Source: Spiroplasma floricola 23-6 (GTDB lineage Bacteria; Bacillota_I; Bacilli_A; Mycoplasmatales; Mycoplasmataceae). From it: a stretch of 64,000 nt of DNA. Position 1 is the stretch's first letter; every line of letters begins with the position of its first letter. The stretch is from the NCBI RefSeq assembly GCF_002813555.1, contig NZ_CP025057.1:806001-870000 (forward strand), given 5' to 3'. Positions 11,517-22,033 of this stretch are shown in pieces. The notes beneath the pieces are model-generated. The model did no database searches and was not told where the DNA came from. It saw only the letters and a list, made by a program, of their open reading frames with translations. A program made the translations under genes and the position numbers.

Positions 11517-12130
11517 GACTAATTTTACTAAACTTAATTGTAGACTAGACTAAGTTAAAAAAGTAGGTATTGAAATTTATCTAAAATATTTAAAAGAAAG
11601 AAGATAAAAATGGCAAAACTTGGTCAAAAATTTACTAAACACAAAGAAGAGTTTAAAGTAAATATAATACTTTATGTAAATGAAAATGATGTAACAAAAG
11701 CTTATAAATCAACAATAATTAATGGATTACCAAAAAAAATATTACATCAGATATCTCTTTTAGAATGCTTACAAAATTTGAATTTCTACTTTAAAAAGAA
11801 CAATTAATATTATTTAAAAAATAAAAAACCTGAGAGAAATAATTATTCACTTAGATTATGAGTTCAATACACAAGCAAAGTCTAAAAAAATTATTTGTTA
11901 TTCAAACAATTTAATTACATCAATGAGAACAAAAAACATGTGCAAATAACATTATTATTGAAAGTTATTATTCTTTACTTAAAAAAAAATTCATACTAAT
12001 AAATATGAATCACTTAAGCATTATATAACTGATAATATCAAATAAAATAAAGGATATAACTCAAGAAAATCTTAAAATAGTTTTTTTAAAATATAGAATA
12101 AAAAATAAAGATGTCTTTTGTGTGACAACA
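11512..12130 (+). pseudogene. Decayed IS3-type transposase remnant 2
   Basis: Contains a short frame at 11610-11807 starting MAKLGQKFTKHKEEFKVN, the typical start of an IS3-type OrfA, with a GAAAGAAG-like ribosome site. The frame breaks up after 65 codons. Downstream sequence resembles the 3' part of an orfB, as in remnant 1. It covers the whole gap between the promoter of D and the terminator of E. Confidence 0.6.
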
Positions 12131-12142
12131 ACTATATAAATA

Positions 12143-12166
12143 AAAAAATAGGCTAAAAAAGCCTAC
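12143..12166 (-). terminator. Terminator of lipoprotein E
   Basis: Minus strand TAGGC, TTTTTTA loop, GCCTA, T-run. Confidence 0.72.
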
Positions 12167-12192
12167 TCACTCTAAATGCTTTATTTTTTTAA

Positions 12193-14067
12193 CTAAATAA
12201 ACTTAATAAAAACTTTTGACTCTTGACTTTCTAATAGCTTAAATAGTTTTTCATACTTTAAATTAACTGCTAAATAACCTATTTTTAAACTAATAGAATC
12301 AGGATTTTTATCTTTTGCTCCAGCTTTTGCAGGAATAAAAGAAATATCATTATCTTTTAAAACAAATTCAATTTTATTATTTATGCGAGCATTTCCATTT
12401 TTTCCGTTTTCAATATCTAATAAGTTTTCTGAATAATTTAGGCCAAATAAATATGTTCTATATACATCTTGATTTGCCATTGAACTAATTTTTAAATTTC
12501 TAAAAAAATTAATTTTATCTTGTGAATTAATATAAAATAAAATACCTCAAATTAAAGGATCCAAATATCCATTATAAGGATAATTAATATTTTTAAGATT
12601 TTCTTTTATTTGTCGAATTATTTCTTTGTTTCCAATACTCATTAAATAATCCTCATTAGAATTAAATTCAGGATATTTGAAATTTGAATCAATTCCATAA
12701 AAATCATGTAACCCTTTTATTTGAATTTTTGATGTAAATTCACTTAAATTGTTTATTTTATCTGCTTCATTATTAGAAACATTATATGTTAAAGATAAAT
12801 TAAAATCAGGTAACTCATGATTATATTTATTTTCTCCAGTTCCAATAATAATATTTATTCCTTTAATTTTAACATTTCCAATTGAACTTGCATTATTAAA
12901 CTCATTTGTTTTTTGAACTGTATTAATTTGTTCTTGAGACATTTTTATATCTTTAAGATAATTATTTTTTAAATCTAATAACTCCTTATCTCATTTTTCC
13001 ATGTTAGTTTTTGTAAAATATATTTCTTTTAAAGAATCTATATTTGTTTTACTATTTGGATCATTTCTATAAACAGCTTTAAATATTTTCTCAGAGTTAG
13101 CTTCTGAACTTGTATAGTTTTCAAATGATTTAGTAGTTTTATTTTCAAAAACATTAAATAAATTAGTTTTAAACCTTGAATCTAAGTAAATATTGTTATT
13201 GCTAAACTCTAAATTTAGATTTTGAAAACTTGTAAAGTACTTTTGCTTAATAAAATCAATTAAATTTTTTTTATACTCATCATTTGAATTTATGTATTTT
13301 TTTATCTCATCAGAAAAGTCACCAAATCCTTCATAAGTTTGTTTATTTTCTTTTATGTTATTTCATTCAAAATTAGAATATTTTCTCATTTCATTTGAAA
13401 CTAAAAAATCTTTTTCAATATTTTTTACTAAATTATCTCCTACTAGTTTAAATGTTTCACTATCTGTTGAAGTATATTTTAATATATCTTTTATTTCAAA
13501 TTTCTCTTTAGAGTTTTTCCCCTTATATTTAATATTTACTTTATATTCATTTATAAAGTTTCCAATATAAACTCCTTGAGATAATTCTCCTGATTTTATT
13601 TTAAGATTATCATTATAGATAATTTCTACTCCATCAAAAATAGAATCAATATCATCTAAAATAACTTTATATTTATTCACCTTTTTTAACTCATTTAATT
13701 TTTGAGCAAGTAAAGTAGAGTTTAAAATTAAATTCTCATCATATTCAATATCTTTTTTATCTTTTAAAGTTAATTCTTTTTCTTTATTTGAAAAAGCTGT
13801 TATTTTATCTTTTTTAATAAATAAATGCTTTTTTTCACTTTCTTGTATTCCAATAAGATTTTGCATAACTTCATTTTTAATATGATTTATATAAATATTT
13901 GTTGCTTCATTTTGAAAGTCTTTTATAATTTTATTTAAATCATCTTTTGGTTGCTCAGGCTTATTTTCTGAGTTTTTATTTTCTGTTTTAGTACCACAAG
14001 CAACAACTGTAACAGTTGCTGATGAAGTAATACCAAATACTGCCAACATACTTAATAACTTTTTCAT
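12193..14067 (-). CDS. Surface lipoprotein E (subtype II)
   Basis: 624 aa. Start at 14067 after GGAGGAAAA, stop TAG 12193-12195. Signal peptide MKKLLSMLAVFGITSSATV, lipobox VVAC, then an ENKNSENKPEQP linker. It is almost identical to C through the first 230 residues (IKKDKITAFSNKEKELTLKD, IKSGELSQGVYIGN). The C-terminal third is distinct: VLKDNDISFIPAKAGAKDK and GYLAVNLKYEKLFKL. Only 121 bp separate it from the stop of F. That gap holds F's terminator, which doubles as E's promoter. Confidence 0.87.
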
Positions 14068-14106
14068 TTTTCCTCCTTTTGTAAGAGCTATTAAAATACA
14101 AATAAA

Positions 14107-14153
14107 CAATTCAAATTGATACCAATGATTATAAAAAAAAAAAAAAAAGTCAA
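14107..14153 (-). promoter_or_regulatory. Poly-T spacer promoter of lipoprotein E
   Basis: Minus strand TTGAC (14149-14153), T16 (14133-14148), TATAAT (14128-14133), 9 nt, palindrome 14107-14118. Confidence 0.72.
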
Positions 14154-14166
14154 ATTTTTGACTTTT
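14133..14166 (-). terminator. Terminator of lipoprotein F overlapping the promoter of E
   Basis: Minus strand AAAGTCAAA, 2-nt loop, TTTGACTTT, then T16. It starts 23 nt after the stop of F and is the only terminator-like structure in the gap. Confidence 0.7.
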
Positions 14167-14188
14167 CTTTAATAAAATTATCTTTAAA

Positions 14189-16066
14189 CTATACAAATTT
14201 AATAAATATTTTTGATTTTTGACTTTCAGATAAATTAAATAATTTTTCATACTTAAAGTTAACTGCTAAGTAACCCAATTTAAATGTAATTAAATCAGGG
14301 CTATTACTTTTGCTTCCACCTTTTGTAGGAATAAGAGATATATCATTTTCGTTTATAGTAGGGTCAACTTTATTATTATAATAAGTTCCATTACTTGAAG
14401 ATGAAAAATCCTTTAGAAATTTTGAATGGTTTTCAAAAATAAAATGCACAAAACCTAATGCATTAGTTGACAACATATTAAAAATATTTAAATTACTAAT
14501 AAATTCCTTAGATTTTTGATAACTTACACTACTTCAAATATTTCAAAAAACTTGACTAAAAGTTCCTGGAAATTTTAATTGATATTCATTACTAAATTTT
14601 TTCTTTATATTTGAAATTATTTCTTTATTTCCAATATTCATTAAATAATCTTGATCAGAATTAAACTCTGGATATTTAAAATTTGAATCTATTCCATAAA
14701 AATTATGCATACCTTTTATTATTACTTTTGAAGTAAACTCACTTAAAAAGTCAACTTTTTCTTCAACTTTTGAAGAAGCATTATATGTTACAGATAAATT
14801 GAAATCAGGCAATTCATGAATATATTTATTAATTCCAGAACCTATTGTAATAGTTGCCCCTTTCAATTTAAAATTTCCTATTGAATCTGCACTAATATAT
14901 TCATTAGATTTTTCAATTAAATTAGTTTGTTGATCTGTTAATTTCAAATTTTTAAGATAATTACTTTTTAAAGTAATTAGTTCTTTATTTCATTTATCCA
15001 TATTATTATTTGTAAAATAAAGTTCTTTTAAAATTTGTTTAGTTGATTCACTATTTGGATCATTTCTAAAAATAGTTTTAAAAATTTTCTCAGAGTTTTG
15101 ATCTGACTTTGTATAATCCTCAAAAGACTTTGCACTTTTACTTTCAAATACATTTAATAAATTATTTTTAAAACTTGAATCCATAAAAATGTTGTTTTTA
15201 TTAAATTCTAAGTTAAGATTTTGAAAACTTTCAAAATAATTTTGTTTAATAAAGCTAATTAAACTATTTTTATACTCATCATTTAAATTTATATAATTTT
15301 TTATCTCATTTGAGAATTCACCATAGCCTTCATAACTTTGTTTATTTCCTTTTATGTTATTTCATTCAAAATTAGAATATTTTTTCATTTCACTTGAAAC
15401 TAAAAAATCTTTTTCCATATTTTTTGCTAGATTATCTGCTGCTAATTTAAATGCTTCACTATCTGTTGAAGTATATTTTAATATATCTTTAATTTCAAAT
15501 TTTTCTATAGAGTTTTTACCTTTATACCTAATATTTATTTTATATTCATTTATAAAGTTTCCAATATAAACTCCTTGAGATAACTCTCCTGATTTTATTT
15601 TAAGATTATCATTATAGATAATTTCTACTCCATCAAAAATAGAATCAATATCATCTAAAATAACTTTGTATTTATTTACTTTTTTCAATTCATTTAATTT
15701 TTGAGCAAGCAATGTAGAATTTAAAATTAGGTTTTCATCATTTTCAATATCTTTTTTATCTTTTAAAGTTAACTCTTTTTCTTTATTTGTGAAATCTTTT
15801 ATTTTATCTTTTTTAATAAATAAATGTTTTTTTTCACTCTCTTGTACTCCAATAAGATTTTGCATAACTTCCTTTTTAATATGATCTATATAAATATTTG
15901 TTACTTCATCTTGATAGTCCTTTATAATTTGGTTTAAATCTTCTTTAGGTTGCTCAGGCTTATTTTCTGAGTTTTTATTTTCTGTTTTAGTACCACAAGC
16001 AACAACTGTAACAGTAGTTGATGAAATAATACCAAATACTGCCAACATACTTAATGACTTTTTCAT
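14189..16066 (-). CDS. Surface lipoprotein F (subtype II)
   Basis: 625 aa, stop TAG 14189-14191, start at 16066 after GGAGGAAAA. Signal peptide MKKSLSMLAVFGIISSTTV, lipobox VVAC. Blocks as in C and E: VILDDIDSIFDGVEIIY, IGNFINEYKINIRYKG, ATITIGSGINKYIHELPDFNLS, FYGIDSNFKYPEFNSDQDY, tail GYLAVNFKYEKLFNLSESQ. Function unknown. Confidence 0.87.
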
Positions 16067-16103
16067 TTTTCCTCCTTTTAATAAACTTTAAAAAACAAAT
16101 AAA

Positions 16104-16150
16104 CAATTCAAATTGATATTGCTAATTATAAAAAAAAAAAAAAAAGTCAA
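16104..16150 (-). promoter_or_regulatory. Poly-T spacer promoter of lipoprotein F
   Basis: Minus strand TTGAC (16146-16150), T16 (16130-16145), TATAAT (16125-16130), 9 nt, palindrome 16104-16115. Hairpin AAAGTCAAA/TTTGACTTT overlaps (16143-16163). Confidence 0.72.
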
Positions 16151-16191
16151 ATTTTTGACTTTATTCTACTCACTTAACATATCATTTTAAT

Positions 16192-16220
16192 AAATAAAAA
16201 AAATAGGCAAAGTGCCTACT
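16192..16220 (-). terminator. Terminator downstream of lipoprotein G
   Basis: Minus strand TAGGCAC, TTT, GCCTA stem followed by eight T. It lies beyond the DUF2075 remnant. Confidence 0.65.
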
Positions 16221-16255
16221 CACTTCAAAAATTAGTTTAACTAAATTTTTATATT

Positions 16256-16345
16256 TTACTGCTCCAACTTATTTTTAATAACTTTGTATATATTTTTATT
16301 TTCACAATAAATGCAAGTCCCAATTAAAGTTCTTATAAATAAATA
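16256..16345 (-). pseudogene. 3' end fragment of a DUF2075 ATPase gene
   Basis: Minus-strand peptide RTLIGTCIYCENKNIYKVIK then NKLEQ and TAA (16256-16258). It matches the C-terminus of the intact gene at 22863-24515 (RALIGAYIYCKDKNIYKIIK). The rest of that gene is missing. It lies between lipoprotein G and its terminator, so a copy of the DUF2075 gene once stood inside the lipoprotein array. Confidence 0.75.
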
Positions 16346-16393
16346 ATATACAAATTAAATAAATATAATTTGAAATCTATATTTTTATATTTA

Positions 16394-18208
16394 TTAGAAT
16401 ATAATACTTCATTCATTTACAATATAACTTCTATCAAACTTTAGTTTTATTTTAATAATTCCAAATAAATTTAATGTCATATAATCAAAATTTTGAAATG
16501 GAGTTTTTAGAAAATTTGAAGAACTTTCATCATCTATATTAACTCTAAAAAAACTTTCATTATTTCTATTATTAATTCAAACTTGATTATTAACTAAATT
16601 TACATCAACATTTTTAATTGAAAAATGTATATATTTTTCTTTAAACATATTATTATTTAAACTTTTTTTATCTAAAGACTCTTTTAAATTAGCATAATAA
16701 ATATCTTTAAAGTCAGTTAAAGCACTATTTATTTTCAAGTTATTGGCTCCTTTTATCTCTTTTTCCTGTCATATTTTGGTTTTTTTAAAATAAACTGAAG
16801 TAGCTGAATAACGTATATTTTTCAAATTAATTTCATAAGTATTTTGATAAACATTAAATAATTTTAATGAGAAATCTATAATAGATTTATAATTTTGATC
16901 AGTTATACCATTCATTGAATAAGAAATAGCTAATTTAAAGTCAGGCATTTGATGATTATAACTTGACTCTTCCTTTCCAATTTTAATACTTGGTCCAATA
17001 AAATCAATATATCCCATTGCAATTGCAAGTTTATAATTATCAGTTTTTTGATATTCAGATATTTCATTTTTATTTAAAAAATTATTTAAAAAAGTATCTT
17101 GAGCAATTTTATAATTACTTCTAATTTTAGATCAATTTGAATAATTAAATTGATCTACTAAGAAACTTTTACTTTCTTGTTCATCTTGAGCAATTATTTT
17201 TTGAAATTTTTTGTACTGTTCAGCATTTCTCATGTCAAAACCTATAATATCATTGTCACTTTGATTTAAATTATTGATAACTAAGTAGTCTTTATTTTGT
17301 ATTGCAAAATCATCTGTTTTATAAATACTTTTTTTGTCATAACTAATTTCCATTGAAGAAAACTCTTGTTTAAAATATTTATCATTAATAGTTTTTAATA
17401 AAACTTCATGAAATTCATTATTTTCATTATAGTATTTTTTTAATTGAGAATTTGAACCAACATATGCATCTGAATCATTTTTATTTTCCTTAATATTATT
17501 TCATTTTAAATTTACATATTTTTCAGTATCTTTTGAAATAAACATATCTTTTGCAATATTTTTATACATTACATCTCCTACTTTTTTAAATGATTCACTT
17601 TCTGTTGAAGTATATTTTAATGTTCCAGATTGTTTAAATTTTTCAACGTCTGCAAGTCCTTTATATTTTGTAACAACTTTATAATCTACGATTACATTTC
17701 CTATGTAACTACCAGAAACTATTTCTCCTGATTTAATTTGAAAATTATCATTAAAAACTAATTCAACATTTTCAAAAACTGAATCAACTTCATCTAGAAT
17801 TATTTTATATTTATTTACTTTTTTAAGTTCATTTAACTTTTCTTCTAATAACTTAACTTTAAATAGTTTTTCTACATCATTTGTTAATTGTTTTTTATTT
17901 TCATTTGTTAACTTATCTTTATTTTCTGGTTTAGAGAATTTTTGAATATTATATTTATTTAAAAATTCATTACTTTCTTCCATACTTTCAACACCAATTA
18001 AATTTGCTGCAACTTCTTTTTCATAATGTTGTGATCAAATTTTGCTAACTTCTTGTTCAAAATCTTGAACAATTTTAGTAATATCTTTTTTAGGCTCTTC
18101 AGGTTTATTTTCATTTTTCGACTCTGTTTTAGTGCCACAAGCAACTACTGTTACAGTTGCTGATGAAGTAATAGCAAATACTGACAAAATACTTAATAAT
18201 TTTTTCAT
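16394..18208 (-). CDS. Surface lipoprotein G (subtype I)
   Basis: 604 aa, start at 18208 after GGAGGAG, stop TAA 16394-16396 (a second TAA follows directly). Signal peptide MKKLLSILSVFAITSSATV, lipobox VVAC: this peptide resembles those of the subtype II genes while the body is subtype I, a further hint of mosaicism. Body: ILDEVDSVFENVELVF, GTLKYTSTESESFKKVG, IGPSIKIGKEESSYNHQMPDFKLAIS, and a tail LFGIIKIKLKFDRSY. Confidence 0.87.
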
Positions 18209-18248
18209 TTCTCCTCCTTTTATAAGAGCTATATAAAATTCAAATAAA

Positions 18249-18295
18249 CAATTCAAATTGATATTGCTAATTATAAAAAAAAAAAAAAAAGTCAA
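18249..18295 (-). promoter_or_regulatory. Poly-T spacer promoter of lipoprotein G
   Basis: Minus strand TTGAC (18291-18295), T16 (18275-18290), TATAAT (18270-18275), 9 nt, palindrome 18249-18260. Hairpin AAAGTCAA/TTGACTTT (18288-18308) overlaps. IS copy 3 separates this hairpin from gene H, which it probably used to terminate. Confidence 0.72.
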
Positions 18296-18377
18296 GTTTA
18301 TTGACTTTATTCCACTAACGAATGTTCCCCCCATTTAGGCAACAATTTTTATACAATAATAGAAAAGGATAAAGTAT

Positions 18378-18707
18378 ATGGCAAAAAAAGGACAAAAGTT
18401 TAGAAAGTGAACTCAAGAAGAAAAAGAAAAAATTATTGAATTAAGTTTGAATGGTTATTCTCTAAAGGAAATAGCATTAAAATTTAACTCAACTACAGGA
18501 TCAATTGGAACAATAATAAACAAATACAAAAATACAGATATTGGTGATTCAAAAACTCGTTTACCTTATAAAATAGATTACAGTATATCTCAAAAGGCAA
18601 ATGATCTGTTTGTAGGAATTCTATTTGATTACAATAAGGAATTAATTAAGGAGAATGATATTTTAAAAAAGCAATGAGCCTCCAAGGCCAAAACCAAAAA
18701 GAAATAG
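18378..18707 (+). CDS. IS3-family transposase OrfA, copy 3
   Basis: Same 109-aa subunit as in copy 1, with the slippery A-AAA-AAG at 18665-18671. Confidence 0.87.
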
Positions 18708-19528
18708 TTCAACAATTATTGATAAATACCAAGAGCAATAGAACAATGATTTGTAAAATTTTAAATATTAATAGAACATCAACATATAAAAAAAATAAAA
18801 CTTTAATGAATTTCCTGGATGATACAAGAATTATGAATTTAGTTATTTCAGAAATTGAAAGGAATAATTTCCTTAGTGCTTATAGTGCTAAAAGATGAGC
18901 CCTATATTTTAAATTAAATTATATTGACCCTTTCAGAATTAATCATAAAAAATTAGAACGTATATTTAAAAAATTTAATCATATTGCATATTACATTAAG
19001 AAACAATCTAAACATGAGATTAAAAGATATAACGAAACTATTAGAAAGAATTATTTAAAAGAAGCAAAAGAAATTGGTTTTGAAAATATTTGAACTAGTG
19101 ATATAACTGAATTTTCAGTTAAAACAAAAAAAGGTTATATTTGCACAGTTCAAGATAATTTAACTGGAGAAATAATAGGAAAATCTAAAAGAATTGATAA
19201 TCAAAAAACAGATTTTGTTCTTGAAGCTGTAGAAATGGCATATAAAAATAAAAAATATTTAGGTTCAATATTATTACATTCAGATAATGGAAATCAATAT
19301 ACCTCTCTGGATTACATAAGTTTATGTAATGATTTACAAATTATTAGAAGCTATTCAAAACCAGGAACACCTCATCATAATGGTAAACATGAAAGTTTTC
19401 ATGGTCGTTTAAAAGATGAAACTATAAGAACATGTCATATTGAAAACATTAATCAATGTATGGAAATAGCATGAGCATGATTGGACTTTTATAATAATGA
19501 TAGAATTAGAATGAATAAAAAATGATAA
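18674..19528 (+). CDS. IS3-family transposase OrfB, copy 3
   Basis: Same 284-aa DDE subunit as copy 1; catalytic D, D and E intact. Confidence 0.87.
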
Positions 19529-19616
19529 AAAAAAAAAAAAAACGTTCCCAATTTGGGGGGAACGTTGAACTTTATAAGTTGATAGTTAAATTAGATTTAA
19601 AAAATTTAAACGATAC

Positions 19617-21488
19617 TTAAATAAATTTAACAAATATTTTTGTTTTTTGCCCATCTTTTAATTTAAATAATTTTTCATACTTAAAGTTAACTGCTAAATA
19701 TCCTAGTTTAAATGTAATAGAATCTGACTCTCTATTTTTTTCTCCACTAACAGCTGGATTTAAGTTTAATCCATCATTTTCTAATTTATAATCTAGTTTA
19801 TTATTTTTTATTCCATTATTAGATGAATATTTATAATTAAACAAATTATCAATAGAGTTATCAAATATATAATAATTATAAGAAATACTTCCTATTGTAT
19901 TTCATAATTTAGATAACTCAAATATTTTTTTAGCTTTTGAATTCTCTATTTGATCATTTACAAAACGATGGAACATATGTGAGACATTTCCATTGTCAAA
20001 ACTTTTATACACGCCTTTTTTTATACTTTCTATTATTTCTTTATTACCTATATTCATTAAGTAATCCTCATCAGAATTAAAATCTGGATATTTATATTCT
20101 GTATCAATACCATAAACTTTGTGAAAATTACCAATTAATTCTTTTAAAGTATAATCGTTAATTAAATCAACTTTTTGTGATAAGTTTGATGTAACATTAT
20201 ATGTAAATAAGAAATTAAAATTTGGTAACTCATGTTTATATTCATTTTCTCCACTACCTATTAAAATTGAAAGATTTTTAACATTAGCCTGGCTAATTAA
20301 GTCTGCATTAATATAAGCACTAGATTTATTAATTGTTTCTAATTGTTCTTTTGTGAATTTTCTATTTTTTATGTATTCATCTTTAAGAGATAAAAACTCT
20401 GTATTTCATTGTGTCATATTTTTATCATTAAAATATAAATCTTTTAGTGTTTTTTTACTTTCGCTACTTTCTGCATTTGTTCTAAAAATAGTCTTAAATA
20501 TTTTTTCTGAACTTGAATTATCATTAAAAGTAGTAAATTTATTTACATCTTTTTTTTCAAATAACATAGCTAAAGATATTTCACTTGATGAATCAGTAAT
20601 TAAACTTTTATCTTTAGTAAAGTCCATTTTTAGATTTTCAAAATTTTTAAAGTAATTTTCTTTAATAAAATTAATTATTTTAAGTTTATTTTCACTTTTA
20701 TTATAAAAGTTATCTCCATACTCTGATCTAGTAATTAAATCTGAATATCCCATATATAATTGATCATTATCTTTTTTAACTTGTTGTCACTCTATATTTG
20801 AAAATTCTTTCATTTCATTTGAAAATAAAATATCTTTTTCAACATTTTTAATTAAATTATCTGAAGATAATTTAAAAGCTTGACTTTCAGTGGAAGTATA
20901 TTTAAATGTATCTTTAATCTCGTATTTTTCTATATCATTAATGCCTTTATAATTAACAGTTATTTTGTAATCATTAATAAAATTTCCAATATAAGCATCT
21001 TGATTTATTACTCCAGATCTTATTTTAAAATTATTATCAAATATAACTTGAAAATTATTATAAACAGAATCAACAGAATCTAAAATAACTTTATATTCAT
21101 TAACTTTTTTTAATTCATTCAGTTTTTCTGCCAATAAATCTAGTTTTAAAATTTTACTTTCATCACTATTGATTTCATTTTTATTTTTTGCAGTTATTTC
21201 AGTTTCTTTATTAGAAAATTTTAAAATATTGTCTTTTTTAATAAAAGAATAGTTTTTCTCAGTTTCTTGTAAACCAATAAGATTTTGTAAAACTTCAATT
21301 TTAATGTGCTCACTATAAATTTTTGTTACATCTTGTTCAAATTTTTGAACTACTTGAGCAATATCTTGTTTTGGTTCTTCTGGTTTTTCAACTTTAGGAG
21401 TTTCTTTTTTTGCTCCACATGCAACTACGCCAGTAACTGATGAGGATATAACTCCAACAGTTGCTAATACACTTAACAATTTTTTCAT
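19617..21488 (-). CDS. Surface lipoprotein H (subtype II)
   Basis: 623 aa, the most divergent subtype II copy. Signal peptide MKKLLSVLATVGVISSSVTG, lipobox VVAC, then GAKKETPKVEKPEEPK. Module KVILDSVDSVYNNFQVIF, IKDTFKYTSTESQAF; tail GYLAVNFKYEKLFKLKDGQ. The start at 21488 has AAGGAG 9 nt upstream. An upstream in-frame ATG at 21533 has no ribosome site and would spoil the signal peptide. The stop is 47 bp from IS copy 3, and no terminator is left between them. First gene of the array in the direction of transcription. Confidence 0.86.
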
Positions 21489-21530
21489 TAGTTTTTTCTC
21501 CTTTTTTAAAGAGTTTAAAAAACAAATAAG

Positions 21531-21582
21531 CAATTCAAATTGGTATTTTTGATTATATATAAAAAAAAAAAAAAAAATGCAA
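21531..21582 (-). promoter_or_regulatory. Poly-T spacer promoter of lipoprotein H
   Basis: Minus strand TTGCA (21578-21582), T17 (21561-21577), then ATA, TATAAT (21552-21557), 9 nt, palindrome 21531-21542. The longest -35/-10 distance of the eight; the extra TA steps may be a second slippage site. Confidence 0.7.
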
Positions 21583-21910
21583 GACTAATTTTACTGAACT
21601 TAACTAAGTTGAAAAAAATTAGCATTAAGATTTATGTAAAATATTTAAAGGAAAAAAGATAAATCTAGCAAAACCTGGTCTAAAATTTATAAAATAAAAT
21701 ATAATTAATTAATTTGCAAAGAAAATTATTGCATCAGATATTTCTATAAAATGTCTGCAAAATTTGTAATTTCTCTTTTTAAAAAAGAAATTAATATTAT
21801 TCAAAAAATAAAAAACAAAATGGATTAACTATTAACTCAAATTATGGAGTTTAATATACAAGTAAAGCATAAAAAACCTTGCAATATAACAATAAATAAA
21901 AAGAATATAA
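21578..21910 (+). pseudogene. Decayed IS3-type transposase remnant 3
   Basis: Same left end as remnant 2 (TGCAAGACTAATTTTACT, then a degenerate start resembling the MAKLGQKF region) but more decayed, with no usable ORF. It fills most of the 450-bp gap between lipoprotein H and the NYN gene. Confidence 0.5.
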
Positions 21911-21939
21911 ATAAAAACCTACTTACTTCATAATAAACA

Positions 21940-21967
21940 AAAAATAGGTATTAATAGACCTATTTTC
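21940..21967 (-). terminator. Terminator of the NYN gene
   Basis: Stem AAAATAGGT/ACCTATTTT with T-run on the minus strand. A second small hairpin (AATCC/GGATT) lies between it and the stop codon. Confidence 0.65.
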
Positions 21968-22033
21968 TTGAATCCTTTTATAGGATTTATTTTTTATCCT
22001 TAATTTTCTACTATTTTTAATTCTTAAAGTTAG

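Larger units (their letters stand above)
18320..19567 (+). mobile_element. IS3-family insertion sequence, copy 3
   Basis: 1248 bp. The only difference I found from copies 1 and 2 is a 16-A instead of 17-A run before the right repeat. Target duplication AAC at 18317-18319 and 19568-19570. It sits between lipoproteins H and G, just upstream of the G promoter. Confidence 0.93.

Noticed and set aside
3713-19550. A16/A17 run inside the IS copies as a phase switch
   Set aside because: It lies after the orfB stop codon and before the terminal repeat, so a length change alters no protein and no visible promoter.
1693-20655. Plus-strand ORFs antisense to the lipoprotein genes (for example 7052, 13355, 15354, 20353)
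   Set aside because: Shadow frames of the minus-strand genes; they recur only because the paralogues recur, and none has a ribosome site or a recognisable domain.
2461-21577. Poly-T runs as plain terminator tails only
   Set aside because: A, D and H have the run without any hairpin, B, D, E and G end at separate hairpins, and the run always lies between a -35-like and a perfect -10 box. A double role is still possible for five genes.
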